Source: Magnetococcales bacterium (lineage in GTDB: Bacteria; Pseudomonadota; Magnetococcia; Magnetococcales; Magnetaquicoccaceae). Taken from it: 41,377 bases of DNA. How positions within the stretch are numbered: position 1 is the stretch's first letter; every line of letters starts with the position of its first letter. Below the pieces are notes generated by a model. That model saw only the letters and a program-made list of their open reading frames with translations. It was not told the origin of the DNA and did not search any database. Where the stretch lies: positions 1 through 41,377 of the forward strand of contig JADFZD010000002.1 of assembly GCA_015232705.1 (NCBI GenBank). The letters are read 5' to 3'. This document shows positions 36,325 to 41,377 of the stretch, in pieces. A program made the translations under genes and the position numbers.

Positions 36325-37959
36325 ATGGATACCACTTCAGACCAAGCCTTTCTGCCACTTTCCGACGATCCCGTCATGCTGCGGGAGACGGTGTTGTCGC
36401 TGCAATCAGAGATCCGGGAATTGGCTCTGGCCTGGGATGAATGGCAACAGCGGACGGAGTTGTTGACAGAGCAGTTGCGTTTGCTGCGGGCCAAAATTTT
36501 CGGTCGCTCCAGCGAGAAGAGGCCATCGTTCGAGCATCCCAGCCTGTTCAACGAGGCCGAGCAGGATGCGGATGGAAAAGAGGATGAAGCAACGGACACC
36601 GACAGAGACGACTCGACAACCGGACAGGAAGCCGAAGCGACAGCCATCACGGTGTCTGGTCATACCCGGAGTCCCAAGGGACGCAAGCCGTTGTCGCCTG
36701 ACCTGCCTCGGGAAGAGGTGATCCATGACCTGCCAGCGGATCAAAAGATCTGCGGACTGGATGGGCATGAGTTGATGGAAATTGGTCGAGAGATCAGCGA
36801 GCAGTTGGAAATCGTTCCTGCCCATGTGAAAGTGCTCCAGCACATTCGGATCAAGTATGGCTGTCCGCATTGCCGTCAGGGTGTGAAAATCGCACCGCCG
36901 CCACGGCGCCCGCTGCCCAAAGCCATGGCGTCGGCGAGCATGCTGGCCTACATCGCGGTTTCCAAATATGCTGACGCCCTGCCTTTGTATCGACAAGAGG
37001 GTATTTTCAAACGATACGGGTTGGATGTGAGTCGTACGACGTTGGCCAACTGGATGATTGGATCCGGCCAGATGGTACAGCCACTGATCAACTTGATGCA
37101 GGAACGAATGCTGGAATACGGTTACATCCGGATGGACGAAACCGCGCTCCAGGTGCTTGATGAGCCGGGCAAGGCAGCCACCAGTAAGTCCTACATGTGG
37201 GTACGTGTAGGAGGATCGCCGGCTGAACGGGTCATTTTGTTCAACTACGATGCCAGCCGTGGCGGTCAGGTACCCAAGGAACTTCTGCTGGATTATCAGG
37301 GATGGTTGCAGACAGATGGCTATGATGGCTATCTGGCCATTGGCGCCCAACCTGGCGTGGAACATCTCGGGTGTTGGGCTCATGTGCGCCGCAAGTTCGT
37401 GGAGGCGGTGACCGCTGCCGGGAAGGGAGGCAAGCATTCCAAGGCCCAGCAAGGAGTTGCTTGGATCGCCAAATTATACGCCATTGAAAAACGGATCCGT
37501 GGGCGAACACCCCAGGAACGGTTCGAGGTGCGAAAACGAGAGGTGCCGCCCATTTTCAAGGATATTCGGGCGTGGATGGATGCTCTTGTACCGAGAGTGC
37601 TACCCTCTTCATTGACTGGACAGGCTCTGGGTTACATGCAAGGCCAATGGGATCGTTTGATTCGGTATATTGAGGATGGGCGTCTGGAGATCGACAACAA
37701 TGGCGCGGAAAACGCCATCCGCCCCTTCGTGGTGGGTCGGAAGAACTGGCTGTTTTCGGACACCGTTCGTGGGGCCAAGTCGTCAGCCAACCTCTACAGC
37801 CTGATCGAGACGGCCAAGGCCAATGGCTTGGAGCCTTACGCTTATCTGTGCCACGTTTTCGATCACATCCCGACGGCTCAAACCCTGGAGGATTTCGAGG
37901 CGCTTTTGCCGTGGAAGTTTACACGGAACGTGCAGCCGGAAATCAAGGCTGCCTCGTGA
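36325..37959 (+). CDS. IS66 transposase TnpC
   Basis: 544 aa; LRAKIFGRSSEKR, MDETALQVLDEPGKAATSKSYMWVRVGG, LQTDGYDGYLAIG, LEIDNNGAENAIRPFVVGRKNWLFSDTVRGAKSSA. Confidence 0.95.
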   Translation: MDTTSDQAFLPLSDDPVMLRETVLSLQSEIRELALAWDEWQQRTELLTEQLRLLRAKIFGRSSEKRPSFEHPSLFNEAEQDADGKEDEATDTDRDDSTTGQEAEATAITVSGHTRSPKGRKPLSPDLPREEVIHDLPADQKICGLDGHELMEIGREISEQLEIVPAHVKVLQHIRIKYGCPHCRQGVKIAPPPRRPLPKAMASASMLAYIAVSKYADALPLYRQEGIFKRYGLDVSRTTLANWMIGSGQMVQPLINLMQERMLEYGYIRMDETALQVLDEPGKAATSKSYMWVRVGGSPAERVILFNYDASRGGQVPKELLLDYQGWLQTDGYDGYLAIGAQPGVEHLGCWAHVRRKFVEAVTAAGKGGKHSKAQQGVAWIAKLYAIEKRIRGRTPQERFEVRKREVPPIFKDIRAWMDALVPRVLPSSLTGQALGYMQGQWDRLIRYIEDGRLEIDNNGAENAIRPFVVGRKNWLFSDTVRGAKSSANLYSLIETAKANGLEPYAYLCHVFDHIPTAQTLEDFEALLPWKFTRNVQPEIKAAS

Positions 37960-37976
37960 CGTGGAGAAATGGGCGC

Positions 37977-38195
37977 TTACTTTGAAACCGAAAGAAATCC
38001 CCTGATCGTATGATTCTGCCATCCCGTCACTTCGGCGATCTGTGCGGCGGTGGCGCCCTCCGGGCGGTGCAGCATGCTGATCACCTGATTTTGTTTGGAA
38101 TTCCCCTGGCTGCGGCGCGGTTTGGTTTCGACCTTCGGTGGTTCCATGCCGATGGCCCGGTATCTCCATCCGCACTGCGGGCCGGGAGTTGGCAA
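37977..38195 (-). pseudogene. DUF3489-family protein, 3' end truncated by IS66
   Basis: SKQNQVISMLHRPEGATAAQIAEVTGWQNHTIRGFLSVSK; the stop codon is supplied by the IS66 terminal GTAAGCG. Confidence 0.75.
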
Positions 38196-38213
38196 AAATG
38201 GCCGATCAAGGTA

Positions 38214-40445
38214 TTATTTGATTGGTTGTGTATGTCGGCAAGTCGGGTATTGACTACAGCCGAGGAATCGATTGCCGGAGTTTCCTCCCTTCTTTTCTGT
38301 CCGCTCAACCAACTGACCCTTTTGACATTTTGGGCATACGGGACCAGAGGCGGTTTTGGTTGCAGGAGCGGAAGACGAGACGTTCCCCGGTGAGTCAGTC
38401 ATGGTTGCGGAGCAGTTGGGATAGGCGGAGCACCCCCAAAACCAACCGCGTTTGCTTTTTCTTCGGACCATTGGCTTGCCACAGTCCGGGCAAGGTCGTG
38501 AAGGGTCCGGGGCCGACGCTGACTGGGCATCCGACCCTCTCGCAGATGAACGTGCTCCCCCCTTGCCGGCAAGACTGGCGGCGGGCATGGTGGGGAGGCC
38601 ATGGAACGGGTTGATTCCCATCTCCTGCCGCTTCTTCACATTGCCGATCAGCCTATGCAGCCACAACTCGGATTTGTCCAGGAACTCATCCAGGGATCTG
38701 CTGCCGTTGGCAATGTCCTCCAAGAACTGCTCCCAGACGGCTGTCGTCGCCGGATCGGTCACGCTGTGAGGCAGGGCGTCGGCCAGCGCACGGCCTGCCG
38801 GCATGCTGACAAGGTTCTTTTTTCCTTCCTTCGCCAGCAAGCCCCGATTGATCAGAGTCTCTATTATGGATGCGCGGGTCGCCTCGGTCCCGATACCCGA
38901 CGTGTCCCGTAGAATCTTGCGCAACCTGGGGTCTTCGACCCGTTTGCCTACCGACTTCATCGCCTGAATCAGGGTGCCTTCCGTATAGCGATTGGGGGGG
39001 CTGGTTTGCTTGGCGTTCAACTCCGTCTTTTCAATACTGGCATCCTCCCCTGCCAGGACATGGGGGAGGCGCTGGTCATCCTCTCCTTCCTCGGCGTCCT
39101 TTTCCTCCTTTGGCTGACCCAGCACCTGTTTCCAGCCCAGGGCCTGCTCAACACGGCCTGATGCTCGGAAGGTCTCTGAACTGACCAGGGTATTGATGAC
39201 CGTGGCGTCGTATTCATGGGGTGGAAAGAACTGCGCCAGATAGTGGCGGCGGATCATGTCGTAGACGAGGAACTCCTCCCGGCTCAAATTCGCGACATTC
39301 ACATGGGCAGCAGTCGGGATGATGGCGTGGTGGGCCGTGATCTTCTTGTCGTTCCAGGCGCTGGAGCGGGATATTGGGTTGGCGGACTGGATCAACGGGG
39401 CAATCACGGGATCACTCTTTGCAACAGCTTGAAGAATCTTTGGGGCATCCTTGAACTGCTCAGTGGGTAAATGGCGGCAGTCCGTCCGGGGATAGGTCAC
39501 GGCCTTGTGCTTTTCGTAGAGGGACTGGGCGACTTCGAGCGTCCTTTTGGCACTCATGCTCCAACGGCGGGAGGCTTCCTGCTGAAGAGTGGAGAGTTCA
39601 AGCGGCAGGGGCGGAGGATCCTTCACCCGCTTGGTCTCCGCTTTGGTGACCTTACCGATCTGCCCTTGGACCTTCTGAACAACCGCCTCGGCGACCGTTC
39701 GATCCTGGCAACGTCCTTCATCATCTGCGTGCTGTTTCGGTGGGATCCACTTGGCCTTGAATGAGCCGTAGGCCACCCGGTGGAAGGCGATGACATCAAA
39801 GAAGTCGACCGGCTTGAATTTCTCGATCAGTCGGTCACGGTCCACCACCAATTTCAACGTGGGCGTTTGGACGCGGCCTACGCTCAGCACCCCGTCATAC
39901 CCGCCCTGACGACCGACAATTGTGTAGGCGCGGGTGAGGTTCATGCCGACCAGCCAATCGGCACGGGACCGCCCCAAACCGGCCTGGTACAGGGGTTCAG
40001 TTTTCTGCCCGGGCCAAAGGGATGCGAGAGCCTTGCGGATGCTTGCATCATCGAGCGCCGAGAGCCAGAGCCGGGAGACCTTTCCCCGGTAGCCGCAGCG
40101 TTCCAGGACTTCCCGCCCAATGGTCTCACCCTCCCGGTCGGCGTCGGTGGCAAGTACCACCTCCTGCACGCCCTTCAGTAACTCCTGGATGATTTTGAAC
40201 TGCTTCCCACCCTGCCGGGTCAACTCCAGCTTCCACTCTTCAGGGACCATGGGGAGTGTGTCCAAACGCCACTGCTTCCATTCCGGTTTGTAGCGATCCG
40301 GTTCGGTCATCTCCAACAGGTGGCCGATGCACCAAGTCACGCGAACTCCGGGCCCTTCGCCATATCCCTCACGCTGTGAGGTTGCCCCGAGGACTCGGCC
40401 AATGTCACGGCCTTGAGATGGTTTTTCGCACAAATACAGAATCAT
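38214..40445 (-). CDS. topB: DNA topoisomerase III (TopB-like)
   Basis: 743 aa; MILYLCEKPSQGRDIGRVLG, LATDADREGETIGREVLE, SVGRVQTPTLKLVVDRD, TYPRTDCRHLP; two C-terminal zinc-ribbon units. Confidence 0.94.
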   Translation of the reverse strand: MILYLCEKPSQGRDIGRVLGATSQREGYGEGPGVRVTWCIGHLLEMTEPDRYKPEWKQWRLDTLPMVPEEWKLELTRQGGKQFKIIQELLKGVQEVVLATDADREGETIGREVLERCGYRGKVSRLWLSALDDASIRKALASLWPGQKTEPLYQAGLGRSRADWLVGMNLTRAYTIVGRQGGYDGVLSVGRVQTPTLKLVVDRDRLIEKFKPVDFFDVIAFHRVAYGSFKAKWIPPKQHADDEGRCQDRTVAEAVVQKVQGQIGKVTKAETKRVKDPPPLPLELSTLQQEASRRWSMSAKRTLEVAQSLYEKHKAVTYPRTDCRHLPTEQFKDAPKILQAVAKSDPVIAPLIQSANPISRSSAWNDKKITAHHAIIPTAAHVNVANLSREEFLVYDMIRRHYLAQFFPPHEYDATVINTLVSSETFRASGRVEQALGWKQVLGQPKEEKDAEEGEDDQRLPHVLAGEDASIEKTELNAKQTSPPNRYTEGTLIQAMKSVGKRVEDPRLRKILRDTSGIGTEATRASIIETLINRGLLAKEGKKNLVSMPAGRALADALPHSVTDPATTAVWEQFLEDIANGSRSLDEFLDKSELWLHRLIGNVKKRQEMGINPFHGLPTMPAASLAGKGGARSSARGSDAQSASAPDPSRPCPDCGKPMVRRKSKRGWFWGCSAYPNCSATMTDSPGNVSSSAPATKTASGPVCPKCQKGQLVERTEKKGGNSGNRFLGCSQYPTCRHTQPIK

Positions 40446-40511
40446 GGCTGTGACCGCTTGTGTTTGCCAGTGGCTGAGAGGATAGCTCGTATCCGTTAAT
40501 CCATGCCCTGA

Positions 40512-41377
40512 TTAGCAGGTGTTGCTGGAGAGGCGGCTGTACAATGCCTGCCGGGTAATGCCCAGCAGAGCAGCGGCAACGCTTTTTTTTCCATCGGCGC
40601 GGCGGAGGGCTTCGCGGATGAGCAGTTCTTCGGCCTCTTTCAGGGTGGGAAAGCTGGACGAGGAGAACTGGATGGGGGCAGCCTCCTCGCCGGAGGGGGT
40701 GGCTGGGGAAGGGTGTCCGTTGCGTCCCGGTTGCAGGATGCGGAAACAGTTCAGCGACATCACATGGCCCTGGTGGCACGAAACGGCGTCGAAGACGATG
40801 GCCTTGAGTTCCCGCACATTGCCCGGGAAGGGATAAACCGCAAGATGGTCGAACAGGGCTTGCGGCGGAGTTGGGGTGGGACGATTGAGGGCGGAGGCGG
40901 CTTCTTCCAGAAAGTGAAGGGTCAGCAGTGGGATATCCTCCTTGCGTTCCCTCAAGGGTGGAATGTGAAGTTGATGAAACGAGAGGCGATAGTAAAGATC
41001 CCGACGCAGCAATCCCTTGGCCACCAGTTCGTTGGGATCCCGATGGGTGGCAGCGACAATGCGTACATCGGTGCGTACCGGATGGTCGGCGCCCAGGGGC
41101 AGGTATTGCTTCTCCTGTAGAAAACGCAACAGCTTGACCTGGCAGGCAGGGCCGATGTCACCGATTTCGTCGAGGAAAAGAGTGCCGCCAGCCGCTTGGG
41201 CGACCAGTCCTTTTCGGTCCTGGTCCGCCCCGGTGAAAGCCCCGCGCCGATGCCCGAACAGAGTGTCGGAAAGGATATGTTCGTCGAGGCCAGCCACATT
41301 CTCAGCGATGAAGGCGCCGGTACGACCGCTGGCCTGATGGCAGGCGCGGACGAACATCTCCTTGCCCACGCCCGTTT
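40512..41377 (-). CDS. Sigma-54-dependent transcriptional activator, 5' truncated by window edge
   Basis: GTGKE-type Walker A at window end, FGHRRGAFTGAD GAFTGA motif, GGTLFLDEIGD, YPFPGNVRELK, C-terminal Fis-type HTH. Confidence 0.93.
   Translation of the reverse strand, partial: TGVGKEMFVRACHQASGRTGAFIAENVAGLDEHILSDTLFGHRRGAFTGADQDRKGLVAQAAGGTLFLDEIGDIGPACQVKLLRFLQEKQYLPLGADHPVRTDVRIVAATHRDPNELVAKGLLRRDLYYRLSFHQLHIPPLRERKEDIPLLTLHFLEEAASALNRPTPTPPQALFDHLAVYPFPGNVRELKAIVFDAVSCHQGHVMSLNCFRILQPGRNGHPSPATPSGEEAAPIQFSSSSFPTLKEAEELLIREALRRADGKKSVAAALLGITRQALYSRLSSNTC

Larger units (their letters stand above)
35400..37980 (+). mobile_element. IS66-family insertion sequence, about 2.6 kb
   Basis: Termini GTAAGCGCCAATTCTTC / GTAAGCGCCCATTTCTC (reverse complement at right); three canonical IS66 ORFs. 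Confidence 0.88.

Noticed and set aside
1-41377. tRNA or rRNA genes
   Set aside because: None recognised by eye; a tRNAscan/Infernal run would be needed to exclude small RNA genes.

Overview
The window reads as part of a magnetosome gene island from a magnetotactic bacterium. Taxonomy was not tested; the gene order mamH-I-E-(J-like)-K-F-L-M-N-O-P-A-Q-B-S-T resembles Magnetococcales-type mamAB clusters as I recall them. A single-strand run (about 0.16-17.8 kb) encodes MamD-like, MamF-like, MamH, MamI, MamE, an acidic repeat protein in the mamJ position, MamK, MamF, MamL, MamM, MamN, MamO, MamP, MamA, MamQ, MamB, MamS and MamT. It continues without a strand switch into a less familiar accessory/signalling block (17.8-26.7 kb): a coiled-coil protein, an uncharacterised membrane-anchored protein, a PAS/GAF hybrid histidine kinase with a degenerate Hpt, a CheY-like receiver, a double-STAS-like protein, a CheA-P1-like single-TM protein that lacks the phospho-accepting His, and a tandem CZB (zinc-sensor-like) protein. 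Next come feoA (minus strand), a hemerythrin-PilZ fusion and CheX, then a DUF2202 ferritin-like membrane protein directly upstream of mamX-mamZ. The right flank (32.5-41.4 kb) is mobile-element-rich: an intact IS1380-family copy with a 5-bp target duplication, a repeat array plus a recombinase-associated small ORF, two truncated IS1182-like left ends, an IS66 element without a target duplication that truncates a DUF3489 gene, then topB and an edge-truncated sigma-54 activator. The best candidate for an undescribed system is the signalling/redox/metal-sensing block between mamT and mamX. All assignments come from reading motifs in the translated ORFs; no database search was run.
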